A stretch of DNA of 64,000 nucleotides from Hyaloraphidium curvatum. Lineage: Eukaryota; Monoblepharomycota; Hyaloraphidiomycetes; Hyaloraphidiales; Hyaloraphidiaceae. Within the stretch, counting starts at the first letter, position 1. Each line of letters starts with the position of its first letter. This document shows positions 40,296-51,212 of the stretch, piece by piece. The notes beneath the pieces were generated by a model. It was not told the origin of the DNA, did no database searches, and saw nothing but the letters and a program-made list of their open reading frames with translations. The translations under genes were made by a program, and so were the position numbers. The stretch covers positions 248,001 through 312,000 of the forward strand of contig JAIVFI010000028.1 of the NCBI GenBank assembly GCA_025558095.1. Reading direction: 5' to 3'.

Positions 40296-42911
40296 ATGAG
40301 CGGCGGCGGCGGGCGGGCGGCGGCGGCGATGGCGGCGGACGCGGCGGCGGACGCGGCGGCGGCGGCGGCGCTCTTCGAGGACGGCGCGGCGAAGCGGCGG
40401 CGGCGCGACGACGACGACGACGGCCAAGGCGGGAAGGGCTCGCCGGCAAACTCCTCGTCGGACGACGGGTCGCGCGCGGCGTCGGAGGGCTCGACGAAGG
40501 TGCCGTCGTCGTCCTTCAACTCGTCGGCGTCGGGCGACGACACCGCCGCGGACCGCAGCCGCGAGGGCGGCGGCTCGCGCGGCGACGAGAGCGCGTCGAC
40601 GGACGACGGCGACTCGCGGCGCGGCGGCGGCGACGGCGGCGAGGGCGACGGCAGCCCGCCGGGGGGCCGCCCCACCCCGTCGCTGGACGAGGCCATGCCC
40701 GACGCACCCTCCTTCTCCTACACCCCGCCCCCGGCCCCGCGCGCCGCCCGGCTCGCCCTCCCGCCCCTCGCGGCGCATGCGCCGCCCTCGCACGCGCACA
40801 GGCCGGACGGGCCGGCCGCCGCGGCCGCCGCGGACCGCGCCCTGCGCTCGCCAGACCTCGCGCCCTACATCCCCTCCTCGCTGGCCGCTGCCGCCGCGCG
40901 CGCTGCCGCCGGCGAGCGGCCCCTCATGCACGTCGCATCCTTCACCAACCTGCACGTCGCAACGCCGCTGGATGCGCTGGTGCTCATCCAGGCCTGCCGC
41001 ATGGGCATCGGCAAGTCCATCGAGAAGCGCCTGACCCCAGAGCAGCGCAAGGGCGCCGTCGCATCCGGCACCGTGTTCGTGTTCGAGGAGGGCGGCAGCG
41101 GCATCAAGCGCTGGACGGACGGGCGCCGCTGGACCCCGAGCAGGGTCAACGGCCTGTTCCTGGTCTACCGCGAGGTCGACTCGCAGTCGACCCCCTCGCA
41201 GGGCGGCAAGGGCTCGCAGCGCGGATCCCATGCAAAGGGCTCCCGCGCGGACAGCGTCGGGCCCTCGGACGACGGCTCGCCGGCCGCCACCCCCGGGCCG
41301 GACGGCTCGGGCGGCAAGCCGTCCCGCTCCGACGCATTCAACTACCTCCTCACCAACGGCCTCGTGAAAAAGGCCATGTCCGTGCCCGGAGCGCTGCGCC
41401 CGCCTAAGGTCGTGCAGCCGCCGGCCGACCCGGCCGCGAAATCGTACCACCTCGTGCACTACTTCCGCCCGCGGGACGTGACCGAGGGCCGGCTCAAGCA
41501 GCCGAGCCAGCTGCAGGCCTTCGACGAGATCAAGTCCTTTGCGATCGAGTGGGGCAAGACCTGTGGCATGCTCGGGGACGACCAGAACGCGGCGCAGCAG
41601 CTGGAGCTGGACAACGAGGACTTTGCCGCGGCCAAGGCCGCCGGCGCGCCCACCCGGCGCCGGCCGCCCGAGGGCAACAGCGGCGCCGCGCGGCCGGCCG
41701 GCCCGTTCGCGGTGCCGGCCCCGCCGCAGGCCGAGCGGCACCACCACCACCACCGGCCGCACCAGCACAACCTCCTGCGCGGCCTGGGCGCCGACCCGGC
41801 GCGGTTCGCAAACTCCCCGGCCCCGACCAACCCGGGCGCGATGCAGTCCCGCCCCCGCGCGCATTCCATGCACCTGCCGCCCACGCGGGCCGACTACCAG
41901 TACGCGGGGCTGGACCCCGTCGTCGGCTTCCTCGACGGCAGGTTCGGGATGGACTACATGCCCCGCCCCGAGGTGGCCTACGGCCCCGGTGCATTCGGCA
42001 TGCACGGGCACGCGCCGTACGACCACGGGTTCGACGCCTACGGCTCCCCGGGCGCGCAGGCCGAGGCCGTCGGCGACGCCGCGATGCCCCCCGCGACGTC
42101 GCCGCTGACGCAGCTGGCCACGTACTTCGACAACACCCTGCTGTCGTCGCCCATGCCCGCGCCGCCGCTCCCCCCGCCCTCCATCGGCGGGTCGGGCGGC
42201 TCCCCCGGCAGCCCCCCCTGGACGGCGGACCATCTGGGCCGGCCGATGATGCAGCCCTACGCCAACTTCCCGCCCATGGACGCCATGGACGCCAAATCGC
42301 CCCCCGACGCATCCATGTCGCCCGCGCCCCCCGCCCCGGCGGCGCAGGCGGGCAAGCAGCCGTCCTTCTTCCCGGACCTCATCACCGACAACGACCCCAT
42401 GCTCGCCTCGGCGTCGCGGCCCAAGCGGACCATCACCGAGGTCGAGGTGGCCTCGAGCGGCTCGGGGTCCGAGAGCGACGGCGAGCGCGAGCGGCGGGCG
42501 CAGGCGGCGCTGGACGAGATGGACACGGCGGTGTGGGGCGAGGCGGGCAAGCTGTTCCCGCAGGGGTACGCGTTCGAGCACCCCGCGGGGCACGGCAGGC
42601 ACGCCGAGGCGATGGAGGCCGAGGCCATCCCGGGGCCGTCGTACGACTGGTTCATGACCAACTTTGCGGCGACGGCGGCCGAGGCGGCGGCGCTGATGCA
42701 GGCCAGGGCGCCGGGGGCGGTGGCGGCCATCCCGGGGGTGAAGAGGTCGCCGCCGCTCGGGGACACTTTGGAGCCGCCCGGGGCGCCCGGGCGGAGCGGG
42801 GGCGGCGGGTCGGGTAGGAGCGGGGGGCCGGCGGGGATGAGCGTGCCGGGGCTGCATTCGCTGCTGGGCATCTCGAGGCACCACGTCAGCAAGTCGCGGA
42901 AGCAAGGTTGA
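40296..42911 (+). CDS. WOPR-domain transcription factor (Gti1/Pac2/Wor1/Ryp1 family)
   Basis: Intronless, 871 residues. An Ala/Gly/Ser/Asp-rich N-terminus of about 205 residues precedes WOPRa (residues 213-293: ASFTNLHVATPLDALVLIQA, GTVFVFEEGGSGIKRWTDGR, WTPSRVNGLFLVYRE). A linker precedes WOPRb (GLVKKAMSVPG and YHLVHYFRPRDVTEGRL, about 350-410). The rest is a disordered Pro/Gly/Ala region with a His run. WOPR proteins bind DNA directly and act as morphology or pathogenicity switches (Wor1, Ryp1) or in nutrient-dependent development (Gti1, Pac2). The target here is unknown. A fully open 1117-codon frame on the opposite strand is a GC-bias artefact. Confidence 0.93.
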   Translation: MSGGGGRAAAAMAADAAADAAAAAALFEDGAAKRRRRDDDDDGQGGKGSPANSSSDDGSRAASEGSTKVPSSSFNSSASGDDTAADRSREGGGSRGDESASTDDGDSRRGGGDGGEGDGSPPGGRPTPSLDEAMPDAPSFSYTPPPAPRAARLALPPLAAHAPPSHAHRPDGPAAAAAADRALRSPDLAPYIPSSLAAAAARAAAGERPLMHVASFTNLHVATPLDALVLIQACRMGIGKSIEKRLTPEQRKGAVASGTVFVFEEGGSGIKRWTDGRRWTPSRVNGLFLVYREVDSQSTPSQGGKGSQRGSHAKGSRADSVGPSDDGSPAATPGPDGSGGKPSRSDAFNYLLTNGLVKKAMSVPGALRPPKVVQPPADPAAKSYHLVHYFRPRDVTEGRLKQPSQLQAFDEIKSFAIEWGKTCGMLGDDQNAAQQLELDNEDFAAAKAAGAPTRRRPPEGNSGAARPAGPFAVPAPPQAERHHHHHRPHQHNLLRGLGADPARFANSPAPTNPGAMQSRPRAHSMHLPPTRADYQYAGLDPVVGFLDGRFGMDYMPRPEVAYGPGAFGMHGHAPYDHGFDAYGSPGAQAEAVGDAAMPPATSPLTQLATYFDNTLLSSPMPAPPLPPPSIGGSGGSPGSPPWTADHLGRPMMQPYANFPPMDAMDAKSPPDASMSPAPPAPAAQAGKQPSFFPDLITDNDPMLASASRPKRTITEVEVASSGSGSESDGERERRAQAALDEMDTAVWGEAGKLFPQGYAFEHPAGHGRHAEAMEAEAIPGPSYDWFMTNFAATAAEAAALMQARAPGAVAAIPGVKRSPPLGDTLEPPGAPGRSGGGGSGRSGGPAGMSVPGLHSLLGISRHHVSKSRKQG

Positions 42912-43020
42912 AACGCCCTAGAGAAGGAGTTGCGAACCCTGATTCGGCTGGACATCGTTGACGATCATGCGGACAGGAATGTGTGTATATATCAGACGGC
43001 AATGAAACACAACGATCTGT

Positions 43021-43990
43021 TCATTCCCGGGGCGGCTCGCGCGCAACTTCGCCGCCCGGACGGTCCGGCACGTGCAGCGAGCACGAATGCAGCGCCAGCC
43101 ACGCCTCCTCGCCGTGCGCCTCCTTGGTCACCCGCAGCGGGACCTCGCGCCCGCCGGCGTCCACCCAAGCCCGCAGGGCCGCGGACCCGGGCGCGCCGCG
43201 GTCCAGGTAGGACGCGAACGAGTTGCCCAGTATCGCGGCGGGAGGGGGCGTCCGCGAGGCGAGGCGAGCGTACAGGGGGAGCTCGCAGTGCGGCATGAAG
43301 TAGAGCGTGCTTTGCGCTGGCTCGTCCCGCGTTGACGGCCCTCCGTCTGACGTGGAAGTGTCGGGCGGCTCCTCGCCGAGAGCGGCGCCGCCCAGCAGAT
43401 CGTCCCCCCTCACGAACCCCAGTTTTCCCAGCGCCGCCCAGTCGGCCTCCGTCAAATCCGGATCGAAGACCTCGCCCGGCAGCCCGTACCGCCCCATTAT
43501 GTGCAGCGCAATCGCTGCCTGAGCGCGGGAAACGGAACTGCCCGACGGCGACCCAAGTCCGTGCACCGAGAGCAGGCCGAAGCGTGCGGGCGCGGGAGGT
43601 AGGAGCAACGGGTCCAGGACGCCGGCGAGGAGGTCCAGCAGGGGTGCAGGGAGGCGGTCTCTGGGTTGGCGGTCAGAGCGGTGGAGGGTACGAACGCGAG
43701 AAGACAACACACCTTGCTGCCTCGACTGCCCGCACGATCCCCTCTGCCGCCTCGTCCGGCGTGATTTCGCGGACGTGCAGTTTGCCCCGCCGCGAAGAGA
43801 GCACCGATGGCGGCGGCCGGGCGGCGCCTGCAGGGGGATCTGCCGCCGTGGTGCTCCCCGCCTTCGGGTCGGTCCCGGGGGACGGAGGGGCGTCTCCCGG
43901 CCGCGATGCCCCGCCCTTCCCTTTCCCCCGTGTCCGTCTCGCGCGCCGGGACGTGACGAGCACGAACCCGTCCTCCGTCGCCGCGCACAT
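43021..43990 (-). CDS. SRR1-like domain protein
   Basis: Two exons on the minus strand, 43990-43713 and 43660-43021 (52 nt intron), 305 residues. N-terminal TEDGFVLVTSRRARRTRGKG is the usual start of SRR1 proteins. The SRR1 domain has LLSVHGLGSPSGSSVSRAQ, then EVFDPDLTEADWAALGKLGF, STLYFMPHCELPLYARLAS and ILGNSFASYLDR. Arabidopsis SRR1 affects the clock and light signalling; fungal and yeast (Ber1) relatives are poorly defined. Biochemical function is not known. Shares a 138 bp divergent promoter with the trefoil-like gene. Confidence 0.88.
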
Positions 43991-44128
43991 CGTCGGGAAA
44001 CGCCCCGAGGGCAAACCCTTTGTTGACGTCGACGCGAGCGGACATTTCGTCACGCAATTCCCAGCGGACGCCGCCCGCCTGAGGTCCGACAAGGCTCTAC
44101 ACTCCTCCACCAACGGCCTGCCTCCGCA
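43991..44128. promoter_or_regulatory. Compact divergent promoter SRR1-like / trefoil-like
   Basis: Only 138 bp separate the two start codons (43990 minus, 44129 plus). No TATA box seen. Shared regulation is inferred from spacing only. Confidence 0.35.
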
Positions 44129-46486
44129 ATGGTGCGCATTGCCGCATGGTCGCTGCTGGCCTGCGCGGCGGCGCTCTCCGCGACCCTCGCCGCCGCCAGC
44201 CCCATCGCGGTGCTCGACTGCAGCTGGACCTCGCCGGAGGAGTTCCGTGCCCGCCCGCCCGTGAGCCTCTACATCCCGGAGGGCACGGTCATGTGGAACG
44301 CGAGCAAGACGGACGCCGAGAACCTGGCGTTCCAGCGCGCTTTCTGCGAGGAACAGGGGTACTGCTTCGACAACCGGAGCCCGGGAGCCTGGTGGGGTCA
44401 AGGACGGCAGGATTGGCGTCTTGTAGCGTCGTTGACAGCGCATCGTTCCTTTGCAGGTGCTACAGGGGCGTCACTAGGACCGTGACGAGCACCACGTCCA
44501 CGTCGGCGAGCGCGACTCCGACAGTCTCCACCACCCGCTCGGCCGTGTGCACCTGGACCGCCACATCCCAGATCCGCGTCGCCACGGGCGTCTCGTTTCC
44601 CGCCTGGAACCCCGCCTTGAACGGCGACGAGAACATCGCTGCCCAGCGTGCCGCTTGCATCTCCGCGGGCCACTGCTTCGACCAGCGCGCCCCCGCGTGG
44701 TGCTACCAGGCAATTGGATACGCTACCATTACCGTTGCTCCTCCTACGATCACCACCACCGCAAGCGTGTCGACTTCGGCCGCGCCTATCTGCACCTGGA
44801 CTGCAACCTCGCAGATCCGCGTCGCTACGGGCGTCTCGTTCCCGCCCTGGAACCCCGCTTTGAACGGCGACGAGAACATTGCTGCCCAGCGTGCGGCTTG
44901 CATCTCCGCCGGTCACTGCTTCGACCAGCGCGCCCCCGCCTGGTGCTACCAGGCAATCGGCTTCACCACCGTCACCGTCTCTCCTCCTACGACCACCACG
45001 ACCTCCAGGGTGTCGGCGATCACCACCACCACCGCAAGCGTCTCGACTTCGGCCGCGCCCATCTGCACCTGGACCGCTACTTCGCAGATCCGCGTCGCCA
45101 CGGGCGTCCAGTTCCCTGCATGGAACCCGGCCCTGAGCAACGACGCCAACATCGCCGCCCAGCGGGCCGCCTGCATCAACGCGGGGCACTGCTTCGACCA
45201 GCGTTCCCCGGCGTGGTGCTTCCAGGCCCTCGGCTTCACCACCGTCACCGTGAACACCTCGCGCACGACGTCCACGACAACCAGCACACTCAAGGACTGC
45301 TCCGCCACCAACCCGGCCCTCCCAGCCCCCCTGCAGTTCCCGCCGTGGGACAAAACCCGCACCACCGCCTGGAACCTCGACAACCAGCGCAGCCTCTGCA
45401 CCGTCAAGGGCTTCTGCTTCGACCAGAGCATCCAGGGACCGTGGTGCTACCTTCCCCGCGGATGGGTTGCTCCGACGTCGTCTTCGCGGTCGACCACGCT
45501 GGCTGCCGGGACATCGTCGACCTCGGCCACGTCGACGTCCCCCAGGCTGATCCTACTGCCTACTTCCTCGTCGATTGCCACGACTTCGCGCACCACCTCG
45601 GTTGTTACCTCGGGCACCTCGAGGACGATCTCGGTTCCGACGGGCATTCCGCCGAACTGGCAGGCTCCCGGGAACAACTTCACATCGTGAGCGCCGTCCA
45701 TCGATCGCGGCCTCCCCTCGACGCTCACGACCGCGAATCCCCAGGACGTGCGGCATCCCCGAAGGCATGCAGATCCAGGAGCTGCTCCCCCTGATTCATG
45801 TGCCCCAGGACTCGTGCCGCAACGGTTCGATCGATTTCGGCACCGCCCGCGAGGCCTGCACCCGCCAGTCGTTCTGCTGGATCGGCGGCGACGTTGGCCT
45901 TTGCTTCCGGCCCCCGACGGGCCCGAACCAGGGGTGCCAGAACTGCACGGGATCCGAGCACCGCCCGGGCAACGGCACGAACGGGGGCGGCGAGATGGAC
46001 GGACCCAGCAGGATGCTCTACGTCGCCAGCGTGCCCGACGTGCGCAACGCGAGCATCGAAGCCGCGCTCTGCATCGGCGCCTCCGCCCCCGAAAACCGCG
46101 TTTCCCTCACCTCGTGCCTCTCGGCCGGCGCCCTCCGCATCGACCGCGACCGCGAGACCGGGCAGATCAAGAACGCCACCGGGGACGCGAACACCTGCAT
46201 CACCCACACCGGCAACGGCGCTCTCGGCTGGAGGCCCTGCGGCGGGGATGCCCAGCGGTTCGGCGTCTTCGACGTGGCCAACGCCACGGCCCAGATGCCC
46301 CGCGGCGCCGGATCGGCGCGCTATGAGGGGATCAGGAGCAACGTCGCTTCGCCGGTCTGCGTTGCCGTCGTGCCGCCTGCTGCTGCCGGTGCCGTGGTCG
46401 CTTTGCAGCCGTGCAGCGCCATTAACCAGGCCCAGTGGTTTGCGCCAGTGCCCAGCACCGGGTTCGGTGCTCCCCTGTCTGGCTAA
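44129..46486 (+). CDS. Secreted repeat protein with trefoil-like Cys modules and C-terminal ricin-B-like lectin domain
   Basis: Three exons, 44129-44391, 44457-45686, 45745-46486; 744 residues. Signal peptide MVRIAAWSLLACAAALSATL. Six Cys modules share an AAQRAACISAGHCFDQR core and PAWCYQ end, like the second half of a P-type trefoil (GCCFD...WCF). Modules 2-4 are near copies (44548-44712, 44791-44955, 45064-45228), and modules 1, 5 and 6 are diverged. Thr/Ser-rich linkers (TTTASVSTSAAP) suggest O-glycosylation. The last 170 residues have the beta-trefoil lectin pattern (ALCIGAS, VSLTSC, TCITH, WRPCGGDAQRF, VALQPCSAINQAQWF). Likely an extracellular carbohydrate-binding or cell-wall protein; no catalytic motif is seen. 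Confidence 0.8.
44548..45228 (+). repeat. Three tandem 165 bp coding modules
   Basis: Near-identical DNA modules at 44548-44712, 44791-44955 and 45064-45228, separated by variable Thr/Ser-coding linkers (78 and 108 bp). High nucleotide identity, including silent positions, points to recent duplication or gene conversion. Confidence 0.85.
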
Positions 46487-46836
46487 AGAGGGAACGCGAA
46501 TGAAAAGGTGGATTGGATAGGAAAGAGTAGTGTAGATCCATATTTGGGTCAGGAAGCAAAGTGAAGGTACGGTCGTACAACCAACCCGCGCGTCTGTGAA
46601 GCAGGGGCGACGAGGCAAACCGGTCATCTACATCGAATCACGCCTAGCAAATTCAGCTGCGTCGCCCACTCGTTTCCTGAATTCCCGCGCGAATGTCCGG
46701 AAAGCAACATGATGACCAGAAAGCACTCTCGCCGCTCGTCGGCTCTCGGGACCCCGCGGAGGACGCGGGCAACAACCACGTCACCATTCCCCGGAGCTGC
46801 TCTTGGCCCTCATGGAGCTTCTCGAAGAATAGGTCC
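46487..46836. other. Intergenic, convergent 3' flanks
   Basis: 3' ends of the trefoil-like gene and SLX1 meet here. More AT-rich than its surroundings; contains no supported gene. Confidence 0.4.
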
Positions 46837-48928
46837 CTAGTCATCCGCGCCAAGTTTCTTCAAGAGACCGCGCAAGCGGTTGATGACCTCATCGGCGTCG
46901 TCCTCCGAGCCTGACTCGGCAGCGGGTGCCTGCGGAGGGGATTCCACAGCTGAGCGGAAGGACCCGCTAGAGGTCGACTCGGGGGAAGAATCGGAATCCG
47001 AGCCCGATAGGGTAGCTTTCGGCGCAGGAGCTTTCGGCGCAGGAGGTGGCGGCTGGACCGGGGCCGGTTGGGCATGGGTCGAAAGGGCATAGTTCCGCAT
47101 TCGCTCGTCCATGATCCTCCTGCGGGTGGCTCCAATGTTGGAACGATGAGAGGGTGCGGCCTCGTTGGCATCCGAAGATCCGATCGTCGGACCCGGATCC
47201 GTCGCCGCGCGAGGGGGCTGGTTCTCCTTGGCCGAGGCTCCCGTCCTTTTCGAACCAAGGTTCAACGATTCCAATCCCGAAACGAGATCGTCGGCGGATC
47301 CTTTCTGCCGTGATTTTGCCGGCGGCTGCTTGCTCGGCAGCGCGAGCGGAGGAAGACGAGCACACGCCGCGACCATGTCGTTTCCCGCGGGTCCGAAGGA
47401 GCCAACGTCGACGTCGTCTTCAGAATCGGTATCCTCCGGATACGGAAGCTCTTCATCCTCGCTTTCCGATTCCGACTCTGGCGCGGCCGTGGATCCCGCG
47501 GCCTTGGCCGCCTTGGGCTTCCGCGTGGCCTTGGGAAACCCGACCCGACGCCTCATGCCCGCAACGAGGTCGGCCCAACGAGCAACGGTCCCGCATGCCG
47601 GGCACGAGCCGGCGCCGGGAACGATCTGCAAAGGATCCCGCGCGGCGCCGAACGGCTTGGCCAGGAACTCCTCGGCCAGGCAAGTGATGTGCGCCGCAGG
47701 GGCCCGGCAGACATCGTTTGAACAGAGAAGATAAGAGTTCGGACTGCTCGCATCAATCCGGAGCGGACAAAGAACGCACATGGGCTCGAGCGCCCCCGAA
47801 CGAAGGCGTACGGCGTTGGCCTGCTCCCCGGGCCAGATGTGCGCGGCCGGCGAAAGAGGCGCAAGCATGCCCTTGTCCGCGTCCCGCTTGCGAGGTGCAA
47901 TGTCCTCGATGGCTCCGTACGTGATCCTCGTGAGGGGAGACAGGGGCGGGCAGCCCGCCTCCTCCCAGGCCTCCGGTGCCCAGCTGGCCACAAAGTGAAT
48001 GTCCAGTCCGCGGTGCCGCCAATACGGGCTCCTGAGCAGGTCGCTGATGGCCCGCATCTTGGCCGGTATCCGATTCTGCACGCGGCTTTCCGCTGGGTGC
48101 GGAAAAGCAGGGGCAAAGTGTGGCTGCGCGCAAGGGCGCAGGAACCGCGACATGTGCGGGTTCTGAAGCGCCCATTCGAACTGCAGGGCCAGGTACGCGT
48201 TCGGGAAGTTGTGGACAATGAGCGCAAACTCCCTAACGTCGAGATTAACACAGAGGAAAGGAGCGAGGCAGCAGAATCGAAACGCACCATGGACGCTTCC
48301 GGCCTTTGCCCCACCCCGTCCTCCAAGCCCCGCCTTTGACCTCGCCATTGTGCTGCCTCAGCCTCCGCTGGGGATCCGGAGTCGAGCCCACGTACGCGTG
48401 CCCCTTGAAGGAAGGCGATTTGGAGTGCAGGAGGTAGACGGCGTATAAGGGGACCGGGGCACATGACGGGGGCAGCGCGGCCGCGCCGAGGTCCAAATGG
48501 CCGGGGTCCTCGACGATGGCCGCTTTGGAGGCTTTTGGTCCCTGCCTTGCCGTCTTCTTCCCCTTCGCGGGCGTGCTCAACGGAGCAGCCGAGGGCGGGA
48601 TCACCGTCCCCGACTTCCCGGCGTCCCCGGCAGGCTGCCGCGGGTCCACGCCCGCGACGAGCGTGGTTGGCGAGGACGGAGGCAATAGCCCGCCAAGAGA
48701 ACGCGGCGACGGGAGCACGCTGCTGTCATCGGAGTCTGAGGAGGGCTCGACAGGCATCGGTATGTAGTCAGGAGGATACGCGCGCGGCGCCGCCTCCTGC
48801 GAACCAGATCTCTCGCCCTTCCCCAAAGCCTCGGAACGTGCATCCCCATTGAAAATCCCATGCTTATTCAACCTTGAGGTCATATTTGTCGGAGCTGTGG
48901 TCAGCGAACCAGTGTGGATTCTCCCCAC
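46837..48928 (-). CDS. SLX1: SLX1 structure-specific endonuclease subunit, with long N-terminal extension
   Basis: Two exons, 48928-48288 and 48232-46837 (55 nt intron), 678 residues. The GIY-YIG nuclease domain starts near residue 161: [20 protein letters not shown], then [14 protein letters not shown] with the catalytic Arg, and after the intron [20 protein letters not shown] with the catalytic Glu. The SLX1-type zinc finger follows ([20 protein letters not shown], then [10 protein letters not shown] and GSCPACG). The C-terminus is acidic and disordered, ending in a helix. SLX1 with SLX4 cuts branched DNA such as flaps and Holliday junctions. The 160-residue Ser/Pro-rich N-terminal extension is unusual because SLX1 normally begins with the nuclease domain. 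Confidence 0.9.
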
Positions 48929-49264
48929 CCGGAGTCAGCTTGAAGAAACACGGAAGTTGAATACCTGAAGCTGCGAGAGCGGCTCGAGGTCGATGGGTCC
49001 TGCTACTAATCGGGACGACGCCAGTCTTGCTCCTCTTCGCGCACTGGTGGTGCAGAACCAGTGTAGTCAGCGCGATCGTGAAGAGGAGACTTGCATGCCG
49101 ATCGTCTCCCGCGATTTAGCCTACGGTCTCCAAACTCCCCTTCGTTTGCGAGCTGGCCCGCGTCGCCGCGCCGGGCCTGTACCTGGATCGTAATCTGCTC
49201 TTCGCAGACTCCCCGATCCGTTTCCTCGCCCTGTTGTCGCGGCGTCGGCCTCGGGACCGCGGCC
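48929..49264. other. Divergent promoter region SLX1 / Rieske oxygenase
   Basis: 336 bp between start codons. No clear TATA box or repeat is seen. A frame open from 49091 joins the Rieske gene but its sequence is not protein-like before the ATG at 49265. Confidence 0.4.
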
Positions 49265-51212
49265 ATGTCGGACTCGTCCTGGACGGCGCCGCGGTTCCTC
49301 GCGGATCCCTACGCCGCGGTCCGCAACAACATGGGCATCGCGATTGTGGTCGCGCTCGGCCTGATCGCGTGGGCGACCCTGCGGTGGGCGACGGGGCCCA
49401 ACGCGATGCCCCGCCGGCGGCAGGGGAAATACTTCGACGCCAAGTCAAAGAAGGTGCGCACCCTTGGCCTCTCGGAAGTGGGAGCTTTGCGTGCGGAGAA
49501 TCGGCCGACGGCGCTTCGGATTGCTCGCGGGGTGCCTGCATGGCCTGCTGGCCCTGGAGGACGAGGTCCCCGCTCTGCGGAGAAATGGAGGTCGCCCCAG
49601 GACTGCCTCGATGGGGTCGCGACTGGGCCGCCGCCTCCCGCTCGAATCAATCTCCATGAGCTACATCGTCTGCGTGTGGTTGGGCTCTTTGAGGAGGTAC
49701 TGACGGAGTCCCACCTTCGCCGCAGTTCGAGAGCCACCGGAGAAAGCACTTCCCACCCCCGTTTCCTAACGGGTGGTATCATATTGCCAACTCCGCCGAG
49801 GTAGAGAAGGGGAAGGTGGTGTCGATCTCTTGCCTTGGTCGGGAGTTTGTCATATTCCGCGGGGAGGACGGTCGAGTGACAATCCGTGGGTACCGTGACG
49901 CCTTGCTCCAACGAGTTGATCCTGATCGATGCCGCCGCAGTGGACGCCTTTTGCCCGCACCTCGGAGCCCACCTCGGCGACGGCCAGGTTAAGGACAACA
50001 CCCTCGCTTGCCCGTTCCACGGGTGGAGGTTCGACACCAGCGGCAAGTGCGTCGAGATCCCGTACATGCCCGAGGGCAGCGAGGTACCGGCATTCGCCAA
50101 GACCAAGCAGTACTCCTGCGACGAGCGGTGGGGGATCATCTTCGTGTGGTAAGGCCCCGTGCCGCTTCCCCGCCGCGTGCCTCCGATAGAAGCCTGATCT
50201 TGCCTCCTGCAGGTTCGACGCGGAGAACCGGCCTCCGCTTTGGCAGCTGCCCGACGTGCCGCAGTTGACGGACGGCAGCACGTACTATGGAGGTAACACC
50301 GAGATGGTGTTCGAGCAGTACATCTCGGAAATGGCCGAGAACTCGGCGGATTGGGTAAGTGGCAATAGGAGCCCCGAACCACTAACCTAATAGTGGTAAC
50401 AGCACCACTTCAACACGCTCCATGCGCCGTTTCCGCTCAAGTTTTTGGGTCCTCTGCAGAAGCTGTTCAGTCTGCACCATACGATACTCCTCGAGTTCCC
50501 GTACAAGGACGAACCCGGCAAACAGCACATGTGCATCTTCAACGTGCGTAACGTGCTGATGCGAGGGCCGCGTCGGGCGGCGGCGTCGCCGTTTCCTGTT
50601 TCGCTCGCTGACGGTGCCGCAGCTCCAGACACAGATGCTCTTCCTCAACCGCATCCACATCGGGCCCCCGCAGAAGATCGTCTCGACCTTCGTCGGCCCT
50701 TCGATCATGCTGTTCGAGGTCTTCGGCCCGATGGGCACCGTTCGCTCGATCAAGACGCTGCTCCCCGTGGAACCGTTCAAGCAGCAGACCTACGACATCT
50801 GGGTAGGTTCCACCCGTTCCTGCCGTGTAGCTGTGGCTGATTACCCCGCGCCTAGTGGGCCGACAAAACGGTGCCGCGCTGGTACGGCTCCCTGGTGGCG
50901 TGGGTTTTGGGGGTCTCGAGGCCGAGGGCGAAGGCTGGTGCTGACTTCCGCAACCCGGTTCCGCAGCTACATCGCCGCGGGGGCTCTCGAGCAGGATCGG
51001 CAGGTGTGGGCGAACAAGAGCTACGTGCCGCAGCCGATGCTGGTCAAGGGCGACGGGCCGTTCATGGCCCACCGGAGATGGTGGGGATACGCAACGCCAT
51101 CCGCCTCGCCGCCTCCGATGCCAACACCGCACTTGCGCGCAGGTACGGCCAGTTCTACAGCGAGCACTCCAGGGATGTTGCGCAGAACGGCGGGAGCCTG
51201 ACCGACTGGTAG
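49265..51212 (+). CDS. Rieske-type oxygenase, Neverland/DAF-36 (cholesterol 7-desaturase)-like
   Basis: About nine exons: 49265-49453, 49726-49885, 49941-50148, 50213-50354, 50403-50543, 50623-50802, 50856-50920(?), 50967-51080, 51143-51212; about 422 residues. One N-terminal membrane span (GIAIVVALGLIAWATLRW) precedes NGWYHIANS. The Rieske centre is C-P-H ... C-P-F-H in DAFCPHLGAHLGDGQ and LACPFHGWRFD. The mononuclear iron site is ENSADWHHFNTLH. The end (VWANKSYVPQPMLVKGDGP, QFYSEH) matches the Neverland/DAF-36 branch, whose members introduce the C7 double bond into cholesterol in the ER. The exon 7/8 junction only keeps frame with a GC-AG intron, so it may be misread or damaged. The natural sterol is inferred. 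Confidence 0.85.

Noticed and set aside
39552-42905. 1117-codon open frame antisense to the WOPR gene
   Set aside because: It mirrors the codon-position GC bias of the sense gene, is Arg/Gly/Val/Ala low complexity and has no family motif; the WOPR domain on the sense strand is decisive.
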